The notes below the pieces were generated by a model. It saw only the letters and a list, made by a program, of their open reading frames with translations. It was not told the DNA's origin and did no database searches. A DNA stretch of 51,347 nt from Myxococcales bacterium. GTDB lineage: Bacteria; Myxococcota_A; Polyangia; JAAYKL01. Below, in pieces: positions 18,002 through 27,709 of the stretch. The translations under genes were made by a program, and so were the position numbers. Numbering within the stretch: the stretch's first letter is position 1; every line of letters starts with the position of its first letter. Where the stretch lies: the NCBI GenBank assembly GCA_012522445.1, contig JAAYKL010000021.1, positions 1 to 51,347 of the forward strand. Reading direction: 5' to 3'.

Positions 18002-20380
18002 TTGTCCAAGCTTCCGCGCCAGCATGTCGTTGTCGCGCTGATTGTGGCGCTCGTCGCTGTTGTGTATGCGCTGGCAACCGACAAGTGTTTGGCGCCCGCG
18101 GAGTTTCAGCACCTGCACCGCATTTGCCAGGAGCCGACGTGTCCCAGCGGTGACGCCTCCGAATTGCAATTCTTGCATGTCTCGTCGCACGAGACGCGCC
18201 GGTCGTTTTGGCGCTGGGAGCCAGCGATCTTTTTGGCCAATGACGCCAAGTCGCCGCTGCGCGATTTGTACACGGCAGAGTTTCGGCGCGATGCCCAGGG
18301 GCGTTTGCGCGGCATGAGGCGCGTGCGAAACCTGTCGCAGACCCGCGATGCCGATGAAGATGTGCTGTGCACCGATGGCGATGGACGCCTGCTGTATGCG
18401 GCCCAGGTGGGAGGCGTGTACAACGGCTGCACCTGGGTGGACTTTCGCGGTGAACCGGCGGCGTTGACGTCGTCCTGGTCGCTGTGGCGGCGCTTGGCCA
18501 ATCGCATTAACAATGTGCAGAGCACCGGTCGCGCAGCGGGGTTGCATGTCCGCGATGTGCGGTGGGATGTGCCCGTGTCGCAACTGGCGCTGCAGTGTCG
18601 TGCGGGTGTGTTGGCGGCGCACGCGAATGGCGAAGCGGTGGTGTTGACGCCCGATGGACAACTGCGCTCGGGCGCTGCGAGCGTCGTGCCGATGCGCAAA
18701 GCCCAGCCCGCCTTTTTGGCGTGGGCGGTGGACACGGTGCGCGCCATTCCCTGGGTGGGGCGCGAGAAGATTGAGTGGTTGGAAAAACAGTGGTTTGATT
18801 TTCAAGACTGGCTTCATCGGACGCATTACGCCGTTGCCGGTGCCGCTACAGAGTGCGCCGCTGGGGCAGAGACGCTGTCGGCGCGCCTGATGAACGTGCG
18901 CGAAGCCCAAGATGTTGTCGCCGGTTGGCCTCCGCCCGATATCGCGCCCTTGTTGCCCTTGGGCAAGTCGCGGTCCACGGCCGAAGGGACATGGTTGCCG
19001 ATGGCCCATGAAGCGTTTGTTTCAGCGGTGCACGGTCCGCCGTTGTTTTATGAAACCTTTTTGCGCCCCGATGCCGATCGCCCTTACTCCCGGGTGTACT
19101 TGGTGACCTGGGATCCCTCGCGGGTGGCGCTGAATGTCATGCCTGGTCTGCGTGAACCGCGCTCGACGACCGGCTTGCGCGGCAAGGGCGAGATCCCGCG
19201 GGACGCCGACGGCGTGGACCACGTGTCGCACCTGGTCGGCGCTTTTAACGGTGCGTTTCAGGCGATGCATGGGGAGTGGGGGATGATTGTGGACCGAGAG
19301 GTGTTCTTGCCGCCGCGGGCCTATGGCGCGAGTGTGCTGGTCTTGGAGGGCGCGCGCGTGGGCATGGGCTCTTGGCCGCACCCCGCTCCGGAGCTGCCAC
19401 ACAATGTGCTAGATGTGCGGCAAAATCTGCATGCATTGGTGGAGAACGGGGCGTTCAACCCCTACCGCAGGGAGTGGTGGGGCGGGGTGCCCCAGGGGGT
19501 CGACGAGCGTGTGGTGACCGTTCGCACCGGCCTGTGCCTGACGCAGGGTGGCAAGATGATTTATTTTTGGGGACGGCAGCTTTCTCCCGAGAGCCTCGGT
19601 GCCGCGATGTTGGCGGCAGGCTGCGATTTTGGCATGCACCTCGACATGAACTCCGGACATTGTGGCTTCGAGTATTATCGTGTCGATACGCCGGATGCGT
19701 TGGCCGCGTATGAGGTGCCAAGCGACAAAAAGTGGGAGGCCTTTGGCTTGGTGCCGGGGCGGGAGGAACTCGCGTTTGTTGTCCGGAAGCTACACCGGGA
19801 TATCGGCGGCGGGAATTTTCCGCGCTACATTCACCGCGACCCGCGAGACTTTTTTTATTTGACGCGAAGACCCTCGGTTTTTGACAGCCCGCCCGAGAAA
19901 GCACCGCGGGGATGGCGTCCGTTGCTGTCGATGGAGGGCTTTCCGGTGCCAGCGGTTCAGGCGGACTGGGAGAACAATGCGCTGTACAAATTTGACGCAA
20001 CGCAGGTGAAGTGGGCTTGGGAGGAAAAGGCTCCTGATGACAGCGACGACGTGTTGTTTTCGGCGGATGCGGCGTCGGTTCACTGCGCGCAGGATGACGC
20101 GGGTTTTTTCTATGCCACCGCTGATGCAGATGCCGAAACGGCCATGCGGGGATTGGCACGGCGTCTCGTGAAGCCGCCCTTGCGCACCGGGGAGCTTGCG
20201 GGGGATGCGACGCGACAGTGGTTGGTGGTACGCCAGGCGCCCCAAGCTGCCTGGGAGCGCATGTTCGGCGACGTGACACCCGTGCGGCCAGCGATTTGGC
20301 GGGAGGTGTTTCGCCAGCGCGGTAAATTGCTCCCCGTGGATGCGGGTGACGCAATGCCGTCTTCGCGGCCTGCGCAGTAA
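18002..20380 (+). CDS. Membrane-anchored protein with phosphodiester-glycosidase-like (NAGPA) domain
   Basis: From the TTG at 18002 the product has 792 residues. An uncleaved signal anchor lies near residues 8-25 (VVVALIVALVAVVYALA), placing the rest outside the cytoplasm. Residues about 330-600 contain FNGAFQ, GMIVDREVFL and LDMNSGH, which resemble the NGGF and LDGGGS motifs of the NAGPA/phosphodiester glycosidase family (PF09992). The match is partial, and the usual triple glycine is replaced. The N-terminal 300 residues and C-terminal 170 residues match nothing I recognise. The reading frame continues upstream to 17906 inside dedA, but that overlap is unlikely to be translated. Substrate unknown; a cell-envelope polymer is an inference. 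Confidence 0.6.
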   Translation: MSKLPRQHVVVALIVALVAVVYALATDKCLAPAEFQHLHRICQEPTCPSGDASELQFLHVSSHETRRSFWRWEPAIFLANDAKSPLRDLYTAEFRRDAQGRLRGMRRVRNLSQTRDADEDVLCTDGDGRLLYAAQVGGVYNGCTWVDFRGEPAALTSSWSLWRRLANRINNVQSTGRAAGLHVRDVRWDVPVSQLALQCRAGVLAAHANGEAVVLTPDGQLRSGAASVVPMRKAQPAFLAWAVDTVRAIPWVGREKIEWLEKQWFDFQDWLHRTHYAVAGAATECAAGAETLSARLMNVREAQDVVAGWPPPDIAPLLPLGKSRSTAEGTWLPMAHEAFVSAVHGPPLFYETFLRPDADRPYSRVYLVTWDPSRVALNVMPGLREPRSTTGLRGKGEIPRDADGVDHVSHLVGAFNGAFQAMHGEWGMIVDREVFLPPRAYGASVLVLEGARVGMGSWPHPAPELPHNVLDVRQNLHALVENGAFNPYRREWWGGVPQGVDERVVTVRTGLCLTQGGKMIYFWGRQLSPESLGAAMLAAGCDFGMHLDMNSGHCGFEYYRVDTPDALAAYEVPSDKKWEAFGLVPGREELAFVVRKLHRDIGGGNFPRYIHRDPRDFFYLTRRPSVFDSPPEKAPRGWRPLLSMEGFPVPAVQADWENNALYKFDATQVKWAWEEKAPDDSDDVLFSADAASVHCAQDDAGFFYATADADAETAMRGLARRLVKPPLRTGELAGDATRQWLVVRQAPQAAWERMFGDVTPVRPAIWREVFRQRGKLLPVDAGDAMPSSRPAQ

Positions 20381-20470
20381 AGAACACGCGTGCGTTCTGC
20401 GGCCCGAGAAGTGCGCTGTAAATACAGGGAAATGCGGCCTGCGCGCTCCTGTTTTCGGGCCAACAGAGCG

Positions 20471-20499
20471 TTGACTTGAATGGGCTTAAATGGGATAGT
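20471..20499 (+). promoter_or_regulatory. Candidate sigma-70-type promoter for the PEGA kinase
   Basis: TTGACT at 20471-20476 is separated by exactly 17 bases from GATAGT at 20494-20499. The -35 box matches five of six and the -10 box four of six. It lies in the 183-base space before the kinase gene and would start transcription about 60 bases ahead of its GTG codon. Confidence 0.52.
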
Positions 20500-20563
20500 C
20501 ACGTGCCGATAACTTTGGCGATTTTTTAACATTAACTGAACTCGTATTTGTGGAGAAACGCTC

Positions 20564-23236
20564 GTGAAAAAACCGATTCCCTTCGGAAAATACTACTTGC
20601 TGGATCGCATCAGTGTGGGCGGAATGGCCGAGGTTTTTAAAGCCAAGGCGTATGGCGTGCAGGGTTTTGAGCGGCTGATCGCTGTGAAGCGCATTTTGCC
20701 GAGCATTGCCGAAGATGAAGAGTTCATCACGATGTTCATCGATGAGGCCAAAATCTCTGTGCAGTTGACCCACGCCAACATCGCGCAAATTTTTGACTTG
20801 GGCAAAGTCGGCGATTCCTACTTCATCGCGATGGAATATGTGGCGGGCAAAGACCTGCGCGCGATATTTGATCGGCTTCGCAAAAAGGGCCAAGCGATGG
20901 CGCCTGCCATGGCCGCCTACATTACGATGAAGATCTGCGAAGGCCTGGATTATGCACACAATAAAAAAGATCCGTCTGGCCGGGACTTCAATCTCGTGCA
21001 CCGCGATGTTTCTCCCCAAAACGTATTGGTCTCCTACGACGGCGAAGTGAAGCTGATCGACTTCGGCATTGCCAAGGCGGCCGGAAAAGCGGGCAAGACC
21101 CAGGCAGGTATCCTAAAAGGCAAGTTTGGTTACATGTCGCCGGAGCAGGTTCGCGGCCTACCGCTGGATCGGCGCTCGGACATTTTTGCCCTGGGCATCT
21201 GCCTGTGGGAGATGGTGACCGGAGAGCGCCTGTTTGTCGGCGAGAGCGATTTCTCCACGCTTGAAAAAGTGCGCAATGTTGAAATTGTGCCGCCCTCATC
21301 GTTTAACAAGCGCATCCCGGAAGACCTCGAAAAAATTATTATCAAAGCCCTGAGCAAAGAAGTGGAAGAGCGCTACCAGAGCGCCATGGATTTGCACGAC
21401 GACTTGCAAAGCTGGATGTACACATCGGGCAATTTCTTTGCACGCAAGGATTTGGGCGCCTTTCAGCAAGAGGTTTTTCGCGAAGAGATCGAGAAAGAGT
21501 TGGCGCAAGACGACGATTACGGCGAAGGCATGATTACCGGTGGCTCTGTGCCACCCCCACCGCGCGCCTCTCGCGTTTCGGGAGCGCCGCGTGTGACAAT
21601 GCCCGCAGCCGTTCCGCCTCGTCCTGGTGGGGCCCCGGGAATGCCGCCGCGCCCCGGTGCTATGCCGGCGCCGCCGCGACCGCCCATGCCCGGAGAGCCC
21701 CAATCTATGCCGAGCATGCCCACGCCTAGTGCCCCGCGGGCTTCCATGCCCGGTATGCCGACGCCGCCGCCGCCCACACCGCCACGTCCGATGCCAGCGC
21801 CACCTGCGCCACCTGCGCCGCCTGCGCCACCGGCATCGCAGCAAGCGCCGATGACCTTGGACATGGAGTGGGACGACGACGAGCCCCCCACGAACATCTA
21901 CGACAAGCGCACATCGGCACAATTGGCCAAAGCCGCAGTTGCCGCCCGCGCGCCCGCACCGCCCATGGCGCCGCCAACACCGAGCATGCCACAGGCGCCT
22001 GCCATGCCCGCTCCGCATTCGGGAATGAGTCGCCCCATGGGACCGGGGGCCGGAATGCCCATGCCCGGCTCGCGACCGCAAATCGCCGATTACGAAGACA
22101 GCTCGCGCGCCATGCTCTCGGCACGCCCCCGCAAAAACAAAAACCGCTCAATGCTGCTTGGGTTATCGGTGGGCATTATCGTTGCGTTGCTGTTGGCGGT
22201 GTTGCTGGTCAAACTTTTCAAAACCGAACCACCAGGCTCGATTGAACTGGCGGTGGAACCCGGCGACGAAATCTCTGTGGTGCTCGACGGATTGAAGCCG
22301 ATTCCGGGCAACATCTCTCCGGTGGTGCAGGAGCTTTCGCCTGGCGAACACTCTTTAATCGTCCGCCGAGAAGGCTATGAGCCCAAGGAGATCAAGGTCG
22401 ACATTAAGTCGGGCGTCAAAATCCAAACCAAGGTGGTGTTGCAGCCGTCAACAGCGTCCATGGCGGGATTTATGCTCGAAACCGATCCGCCGGGTTGCAC
22501 GGTCGAAGTGGATGGGCGCGTTGTAGACGACAAAACGCCGTTGACGATGTCGGGTCTCTCCGAGGGCAATCACGTCGTCAAAGTGACGCGCGACAATTAC
22601 CGAGAGTTGAAATTTGAGGTGGAGTTGAAGAAGGGCGAGACCGCCAAACTGCCGCTGAAAAAGCTCATCCGCTCCCGCATTGATGTCACTTTCAATACGA
22701 CGCCACAAGGCGCTGAGGCCACGCTGCTCGCAGATGGTCAACGCACTGAAGTCGGGCGCACACCGATTTCGCAGATGGTGGATACTTCCAAAAACTACGA
22801 AGTGGAATTTCGCTGTGGGGACAAGACGGTGAAGGTGCCGCTGGGCGAAGCCGAATTTGCCGATGCGGGCGAGAGCCTCTCCATGACAGCGGTTGCTTGT
22901 GCGGGTGGCGCAGTTGCCGCAGGAGGAGGCGCGGCGCGTAGACCCGCAGGTGATGCGGCTGCCAAGGCCCCGACCCCTGCGACACAGCCGGCGAAGCAGC
23001 CAGCCGCCAAGCCCGCGACAGGCGGTGCCGATGGCTACTTGTCCGTACAAACCCGTCCCTGGTCCCAGGTGTCCATCAACGGAAAGTTCGTGAAGAACAC
23101 ACCGCTCCTCAAGCATCCCTTGAAGCCCGGCAGGTACAAAATCACTGTCGAGAATCCCGGCTTTAACATCCGCCGCGAATTCTCGGTCACCATTACGTCC
23201 GGGGAGACCACGACCCTCGTTCAGCAGTTGCTCTAA
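20564..23236 (+). CDS. Transmembrane Ser/Thr protein kinase with four PEGA repeats
   Basis: The 890-residue protein has a complete eukaryote-like kinase domain at about 8-275: the glycine loop SVGGMAEVF, K42, the catalytic loop HRDVSPQN (H146-D148) and DFG at 166-168. Next is a Pro/Met/Ala-rich cytoplasmic linker (about 320-510), one transmembrane helix (about 529-551) and an extracytoplasmic part with four PEGA-like repeats (about 556-615, 630-690, 705-760, 820-885). PEGA domains are beta-rich and often surface- or wall-associated, so this is probably an envelope-sensing kinase. The GTG start is supported by GTGGAG upstream. The next gene starts four bases after its stop. All catalytic residues are intact. 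Confidence 0.93.
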   Translation: MKKPIPFGKYYLLDRISVGGMAEVFKAKAYGVQGFERLIAVKRILPSIAEDEEFITMFIDEAKISVQLTHANIAQIFDLGKVGDSYFIAMEYVAGKDLRAIFDRLRKKGQAMAPAMAAYITMKICEGLDYAHNKKDPSGRDFNLVHRDVSPQNVLVSYDGEVKLIDFGIAKAAGKAGKTQAGILKGKFGYMSPEQVRGLPLDRRSDIFALGICLWEMVTGERLFVGESDFSTLEKVRNVEIVPPSSFNKRIPEDLEKIIIKALSKEVEERYQSAMDLHDDLQSWMYTSGNFFARKDLGAFQQEVFREEIEKELAQDDDYGEGMITGGSVPPPPRASRVSGAPRVTMPAAVPPRPGGAPGMPPRPGAMPAPPRPPMPGEPQSMPSMPTPSAPRASMPGMPTPPPPTPPRPMPAPPAPPAPPAPPASQQAPMTLDMEWDDDEPPTNIYDKRTSAQLAKAAVAARAPAPPMAPPTPSMPQAPAMPAPHSGMSRPMGPGAGMPMPGSRPQIADYEDSSRAMLSARPRKNKNRSMLLGLSVGIIVALLLAVLLVKLFKTEPPGSIELAVEPGDEISVVLDGLKPIPGNISPVVQELSPGEHSLIVRREGYEPKEIKVDIKSGVKIQTKVVLQPSTASMAGFMLETDPPGCTVEVDGRVVDDKTPLTMSGLSEGNHVVKVTRDNYRELKFEVELKKGETAKLPLKKLIRSRIDVTFNTTPQGAEATLLADGQRTEVGRTPISQMVDTSKNYEVEFRCGDKTVKVPLGEAEFADAGESLSMTAVACAGGAVAAGGGAARRPAGDAAAKAPTPATQPAKQPAAKPATGGADGYLSVQTRPWSQVSINGKFVKNTPLLKHPLKPGRYKITVENPGFNIRREFSVTITSGETTTLVQQLL
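21797..21832 (+). repeat. Four 9-bp tandem repeats in the kinase linker
   Basis: The unit GCGCCACCT occurs at 21797 and 21806, then as GCGCCGCCT at 21815 and GCGCCACCG at 21824. It encodes an APP tripeptide repeat in the proline-rich linker of the PEGA kinase. Such tracts can change length by slippage without a frameshift because the unit is a multiple of three. Confidence 0.85.
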
Positions 23237-23240
23237 CCCC

Positions 23241-24359
23241 ATGACGCCAAGGCTGCGGGATATGTTGCGGGGAACTGTCCAGTGTTGCTTTGTGGCCTTC
23301 ATCTTGCTGGGTTCGCTGCACGCTTGGGGTGACACCCCGACGCCCCGCATTGTCCTATTAGAGAACACGCCGAACAGTCCCAGCGCCGAGGCGGTGGGCA
23401 CCTATTTGCAAACGGGTTTGGGCCCGCTGCAAATCTCCGTGGAGGTGGTGGCGCCCGATGTCTTTCCCGCGTCGCAAGACGACTGGGAGCGCGCATTGTC
23501 ACAGCACAGCAAGACGCAACCGGGGCTCTTGGCGCTATATGGCTGGAACTGCGTGTCTGCAACGAGATGCAATTTGTTTTTCATCGAGGCGCGCAACCAA
23601 GGGCTTGTGGTGCTGCCCATCCGCGTGGCTGCCCCCGAGTCAGACCAGGACCCTGCGGTGTCTTTGGGGCCATCGTTGGCCGCTGCCATTCGCGAAACCC
23701 TGCACAGCGATCTGCTGCGCAATGTGGACCGCGTGGCCACGGCAGCGCAGGGCAGTGATCTCGCCGCGCTGTTTGCCGCTCCGGAAACAGCCGATGAGGC
23801 GGATGACAAGAGCACCGAAACGGACACCGCACCGAATGATTTGCCCAGCGGGCGGCGCTTTGCCTTGGACGGGGGGTATGGGGGGGCCTTTCCGTATCCC
23901 GACAATGGCGCTGTGAATGGCGCGCGAATGGGCGTGGTGTGGCAATTGAATCCGTATGTGGCCCCTGCGCTGCACATTGGGTGGATGGGGATGCGCCACG
24001 CCGCCAGCTCTGTGGGCAAAGTGCGGTCCTCCATGTTTCCCACCGAGGTGGCGATGCGGGTGTTTGTTCCGGTGGGCGCCGCTCGTATTTCATTGGCCCC
24101 GACGATGCGCATGGACGCTTCGCTGGTGCGCAGCAAGCCCAAGGGAAGCCGCCGCGAATTTTCGGGCGCGTTTGAGCTGCTGTTGGGGGGCATGGTGAAT
24201 TGGCACGTGCCGATGCCGCATCCGCGCTTGGAATTGGTTTTGGGTGCCGGTTGTTTGGCAACTGTGGTAGGAAAAAAGAAGTCCATTGAACAGCAGGTGT
24301 TGCTCGAAAGAAGTCCTTTCAGCGTGGCGTGGAACGCCGGCATCACATGGCATCTGTGA
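23241..24359 (+). CDS. Secreted protein with probable outer-membrane beta-barrel
   Basis: The 372-residue product has a signal peptide (hydrophobic core CCFVAFILLGSLHAWG) followed by a globular region to about residue 195 with one cysteine pair (C-X6-C near VSATRC). An acidic linker and a C-terminal half of alternating hydrophobic strands follow (GRRFALDGGYGGAF, GVVWQLNPYVAPALHIGWMG, ending AWNAGITWHL), which looks like an 8-strand or similar outer-membrane barrel. I recognise no named family. It starts four bases after the PEGA kinase, so the two are almost certainly co-transcribed, which suggests a shared envelope role. Confidence 0.75.
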   Translation: MTPRLRDMLRGTVQCCFVAFILLGSLHAWGDTPTPRIVLLENTPNSPSAEAVGTYLQTGLGPLQISVEVVAPDVFPASQDDWERALSQHSKTQPGLLALYGWNCVSATRCNLFFIEARNQGLVVLPIRVAAPESDQDPAVSLGPSLAAAIRETLHSDLLRNVDRVATAAQGSDLAALFAAPETADEADDKSTETDTAPNDLPSGRRFALDGGYGGAFPYPDNGAVNGARMGVVWQLNPYVAPALHIGWMGMRHAASSVGKVRSSMFPTEVAMRVFVPVGAARISLAPTMRMDASLVRSKPKGSRREFSGAFELLLGGMVNWHVPMPHPRLELVLGAGCLATVVGKKKSIEQQVLLERSPFSVAWNAGITWHL

Positions 24360-24378
24360 CCGCTCTCTTGGAGAGCGG
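24360..24378 (+). terminator. Perfect 8-bp hairpin between the barrel gene and the OmpA gene
   Basis: CCGCTCTC (24360-24367) pairs perfectly with GAGAGCGG (24371-24378) around a three-base loop. It begins at the last base of the preceding stop codon's line end, directly after the barrel gene. No T-run follows, so it may be an mRNA-stabilising or attenuating hairpin rather than a classic terminator. Confidence 0.35.
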
Positions 24379-24411
24379 GCGTAGGTGGCAAACAACAACA
24401 AAGGAGTCGCC

Positions 24412-25320
24412 ATGAAAACCAAGGTTTGTTTTTTTCTGGTCGCTGTCTTGGGGGGAGCCTGTGCCACAGGTGCACCGTCATCGTCATCGACGGCGGGACA
24501 TCGTCAATCCGCGGGAGAAGCGTCTGCGGCGGAAACGGCTGACGCGTCATCAACCCAGGATGACGCCGAAGGTGCTGGCGCAACCAGGGCGCAATCCGAT
24601 GATGAATTTCGTTTGGCGCAGGGCATTGATGCGCACGCGAGCGGCGTTGCGACTTCGAAGCTCGCACCCACGGCCACCGAGGCATTGCTCAAGCTGATCG
24701 TGAAGAAGAAAGACGGCGATGTCCCGATTGCAGGCGTGGTGGTGTCCGCAGCAAATGCCGCTGGCGACAAGTTTTATTCCACGGAGACCGATGCCAAGGG
24801 ATACACCGAGATGCTGGTGCCCAACGGCGCCAAGTACACCGTCACCTACCTCTCCATGGCGAAGAGCGATGTCAACATGTCGGTGGAAATCCCTGCTGTC
24901 GAACGGGCCACCATTCAACTCACCATGTATTATTCGCACACCAAGGCGCCGCCGCCGCTGACAGCCGACGTACCTGACGATGACAGGCGCCTGATTTTGG
25001 AAGGCGTTGTCTTTGACACGGCCAAGGCGACGCTCAAGTCCGAGTCATTTCCCCACCTGGAGAAGGTGGTGGAGTACATGAAGTACAAACCGGGATGCCG
25101 CGTGGAGCTCTCGGGGCACACGGACAGCGTTGGCAATGCGCAGAAAAACAAAAAGCTCTCGGTGGATCGCGCCAATGCGGTCAAAAAATGGCTGGTCACC
25201 AAGGGCATCGCCGCCGATCGCATTGAGGCGGTGGGCTACGGGCAAGAGCGCCCCATCGCCACCAACGACACCGAAGAAGGGCGCGCGACGAATCGCCGCA
25301 CCGAGGCCCGCGAACTGTAA
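24412..25320 (+). CDS. OmpA-family lipoprotein with Ig-like domain
   Basis: From ATG 24412 (AAGGAG at 24401-24406) the product has 302 residues. A short signal sequence ends in VLGGAC at C17, an imperfect lipobox. A Ser/Ala/Asp-rich linker follows. Residues about 85-175 look like a carboxypeptidase-regulatory-type Ig domain ([20 protein letters not shown]). The last 110 residues are an OmpA-C peptidoglycan-binding domain with [41 protein letters not shown] and GYGQERPIA. The protein probably ties the outer membrane to peptidoglycan. A longer frame from 24385 has no ribosome site. It follows the kinase and barrel genes on the same strand. Confidence 0.88.
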   Translation: MKTKVCFFLVAVLGGACATGAPSSSSTAGHRQSAGEASAAETADASSTQDDAEGAGATRAQSDDEFRLAQGIDAHASGVATSKLAPTATEALLKLIVKKKDGDVPIAGVVVSAANAAGDKFYSTETDAKGYTEMLVPNGAKYTVTYLSMAKSDVNMSVEIPAVERATIQLTMYYSHTKAPPPLTADVPDDDRRLILEGVVFDTAKATLKSESFPHLEKVVEYMKYKPGCRVELSGHTDSVGNAQKNKKLSVDRANAVKKWLVTKGIAADRIEAVGYGQERPIATNDTEEGRATNRRTEAREL

Positions 25321-25364
25321 TTTCCCTCCGGCATCGCCAACATCACCACAAAGAAGGAAGCACC

Positions 25365-27014
25365 ATGAAAAACATTCGCCCCACGGACACCCGCGCTTGG
25401 CAGCGGCTGAGCGACCTGCGCCAGTCGCGTTCTGCCATGACACTGCGCCAACTCTTCGCCGAAGACGCCGATCGCTTCTCGCGCTATTCGCTGCTGTTCG
25501 GCGACACCATTTTGCTGGATTACGCCAAGAACCTCATCGACGACGACATCCTGCAGGCCTTGCTGTCGTTGGCCGAAGAGATGGACTTGGCCAGCGCCAT
25601 CGCCGCGATGTTTGGCGGCGAGCGCATCAACGTCACCGAAGGGCGCGCGGTGCTGCACACGGCGCTGCGCAATCGCTCCAATCGCCCGGTATACGTGGAC
25701 GGCGAAGACGTAATGCCCGCGGTGAACGGCGTGCTGGCGCAGATGAAATCGTTTTGCGAGCGCGTGCACTCGGGCGCGTGGACGGGATACACGGGCAAGC
25801 CCATCACCCACGTGGTGAACATCGGCATCGGCGGTTCTGATCTGGGGCCCGTCATGGTGACCGAGGCGCTGAAGGCCTACCGAAAGCCCAATATGACCGC
25901 GCTGTTTGTCTCCAACGTCGACGGCACGCACATCGCCGAGACGCTCAAAGACCTCGACCCAGAGACTGCGCTCTTTCTCGTCGCTTCGAAAACCTTTACC
26001 ACGCAGGAGACCATGACCAATGCGTACACGGCACGGGAGTGGTTTCTGCAGCACGCCGGCGACGAAAAGCACATCGCCCGGCACTTCGCGGCCCTGTCGA
26101 CCAATGGGGCGGCGGTGGCGAAATTTGGCATCGATACGGCCAACATGTTCGCATTTTGGGATTGGGTCGGCGGGCGTTATTCGCTGTGGTCGGCCATTGG
26201 GCTCTCCATCGCGCTGTATATCGGCTTCGACAATTTCGAGGCGCTGTTGACCGGTGCCCACGAGATGGACCGCCATTTCGCCGAGGCGCCGTTTGCGCGC
26301 AACATGCCCGTGCTCTTGGCGTTGATCGGCCTTTGGTACAACAATTTTTACGACGCGCAGTCCGAGGCCATTTTGCCCTACGACCAGTACCTGCACCGCT
26401 TTGCCGCGTACTTTCAGCAGGGCAACATGGAGTCCAACGGGAAGAGCGTCGACCGAGATGGCCAACCGGTGGCGTGGCAGACGGGGCCCATTATTTGGGG
26501 CGAGCCCGGCACCAACGGCCAACACGCCTTTTACCAATTGATTCACCAGGGAACCAAGCTCATCCCCTGCGACTTCCTGGCATCGGCGCAATCCCACAAT
26601 CCCATCGGCGATCACCACGAAAAACTGCTGGCGAATTTCTTTGCACAGACCGAAGCCTTGGCCTTCGGCAAAACGCAAGAGGCGGTGGAGGCCGAGTTTG
26701 CGGCCGCGGGCAAACAACCCAAAGACGTACAAGCGCTGGTGCCGTTTAAAGTCTTCGACGGCAACCGGCCCACCAACTCGATTTTGGTGCGCTGTTTCGA
26801 TCCGCGCACCATGGGACAGCTCATCGCCGCCTACGAGCACAAAATTTTCGTGCAGGGGGTGTTGTGGAACATCTACAGCTTCGATCAGTGGGGCGTGGAA
26901 TTGGGCAAGGCCTTGGCGGGACGCATTTTGCCAGAGCTGTCCGGCGATGCACCGGTGTCCACGCACGACGCTTCTACCAACGGGCTCATCAACCAGTTCA
27001 AAAACTGGCGCTAA
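25365..27014 (+). CDS. pgi: Glucose-6-phosphate isomerase
   Basis: The 549-residue enzyme interconverts glucose-6-phosphate and fructose-6-phosphate. Visible signatures are [14 protein letters not shown], the phosphate-binding [29 protein letters not shown], and [12 protein letters not shown] with conserved residues, then [17 protein letters not shown]. Length is typical of the large bacterial and eukaryotic form. AAGGAAG at 25352-25358 precedes the ATG. It lies between the OmpA gene and frr, with no obvious functional link to either. Confidence 0.98.
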   Translation: MKNIRPTDTRAWQRLSDLRQSRSAMTLRQLFAEDADRFSRYSLLFGDTILLDYAKNLIDDDILQALLSLAEEMDLASAIAAMFGGERINVTEGRAVLHTALRNRSNRPVYVDGEDVMPAVNGVLAQMKSFCERVHSGAWTGYTGKPITHVVNIGIGGSDLGPVMVTEALKAYRKPNMTALFVSNVDGTHIAETLKDLDPETALFLVASKTFTTQETMTNAYTAREWFLQHAGDEKHIARHFAALSTNGAAVAKFGIDTANMFAFWDWVGGRYSLWSAIGLSIALYIGFDNFEALLTGAHEMDRHFAEAPFARNMPVLLALIGLWYNNFYDAQSEAILPYDQYLHRFAAYFQQGNMESNGKSVDRDGQPVAWQTGPIIWGEPGTNGQHAFYQLIHQGTKLIPCDFLASAQSHNPIGDHHEKLLANFFAQTEALAFGKTQEAVEAEFAAAGKQPKDVQALVPFKVFDGNRPTNSILVRCFDPRTMGQLIAAYEHKIFVQGVLWNIYSFDQWGVELGKALAGRILPELSGDAPVSTHDASTNGLINQFKNWR

Positions 27015-27055
27015 TCCGGCCCATCCCCGCGGTCCTTACAGCTTGCGGGCGGCGC

Positions 27056-27084
27056 TCGACAAGAATTGCGATGCAGGGTATATT
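27056..27084 (+). promoter_or_regulatory. Candidate sigma-70-type promoter for frr
   Basis: TCGACA at 27056-27061 and TATATT at 27079-27084 each match the consensus at five of six positions, with a 17-base spacer. It lies between pgi and frr. An inverted repeat CATGA/TCATG with TGACGTCA at its centre (27103-27119) sits in the untranslated leader and could be an operator or a structured leader. Confidence 0.6.
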
Positions 27085-27139
27085 GCACCACTCAAAAACT
27101 TCCATGATGTGACGTCATGTTTGCCACAGGAGAGAGTCG

Positions 27140-27697
27140 ATGCTTGAGGAAGTCTTTCAATCCATGAACACCGCCGTAGAAAAGTCCCGCGATGCGCTCA
27201 AACAATCTCTGAGCCGCATCCGCACAGGCCGCGCCAATGCCGCGATGCTCGATCCCGTCCGCGTCGACTACTACGGTACCCGGACGCCCCTGAACCAACT
27301 GGCAACCATCTCGACACCGGAACCGCGCCTGCTCTTGGTCAAGCCCTTTGATCGCACCGCGGTCTCCGCCATCGAAAAGGCGATCCAAGCGGCCGACCTG
27401 GGGCTCAACCCCACGTCCGATGGCGATCTCATCCGCATCCCGGTGCCGGCGTTGACCGAAGAGCGCCGCAAAGAGATGGTGAAGCTGGTGCGCAAGACCG
27501 GCGAAGAGGGCAAGGTGGTGGTGCGCAATCACCGCCGCGACGGCAACGAGGCCATCAAAAAACTGGAGACCGCCAGCGACATCTCCAAAGACGAGGCCGC
27601 CCGCGCCCTGAAACAAATGCAGGACATCACCGACGAGGCCATCGCCGAAGTGGACAAGCTCGTCAAAGCCAAAGAAGACGAAGTCACCGAGATCTAA
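27140..27697 (+). CDS. frr: Ribosome recycling factor
   Basis: The 185-residue protein contains SLSRIRTGRANAAMLD, VDYYGTRTPLNQLATISTPE and the IRIPVPALTEERRKEMVKLV block, with RNHRRDGNEAIKKL near the end, all standard RRF. It separates ribosomal subunits after termination together with EF-G. The window also has an EF-G-like gene at 33.8 kb. A CAGGAGAGAG site supports the ATG. It is convergent with the NtrC-type gene. Confidence 0.97.
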   Translation: MLEEVFQSMNTAVEKSRDALKQSLSRIRTGRANAAMLDPVRVDYYGTRTPLNQLATISTPEPRLLLVKPFDRTAVSAIEKAIQAADLGLNPTSDGDLIRIPVPALTEERRKEMVKLVRKTGEEGKVVVRNHRRDGNEAIKKLETASDISKDEAARALKQMQDITDEAIAEVDKLVKAKEDEVTEI

Positions 27698-27709
27698 TGC
27701 CCCGCCTTG

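Noticed and set aside
21500..22100. Pro/Gly-rich tandem-looking DNA as a possible CRISPR or intergenic repeat
   Set aside because: It is within the kinase linker, the repeats are 9-bp coding units, and no spacers of fixed length exist.
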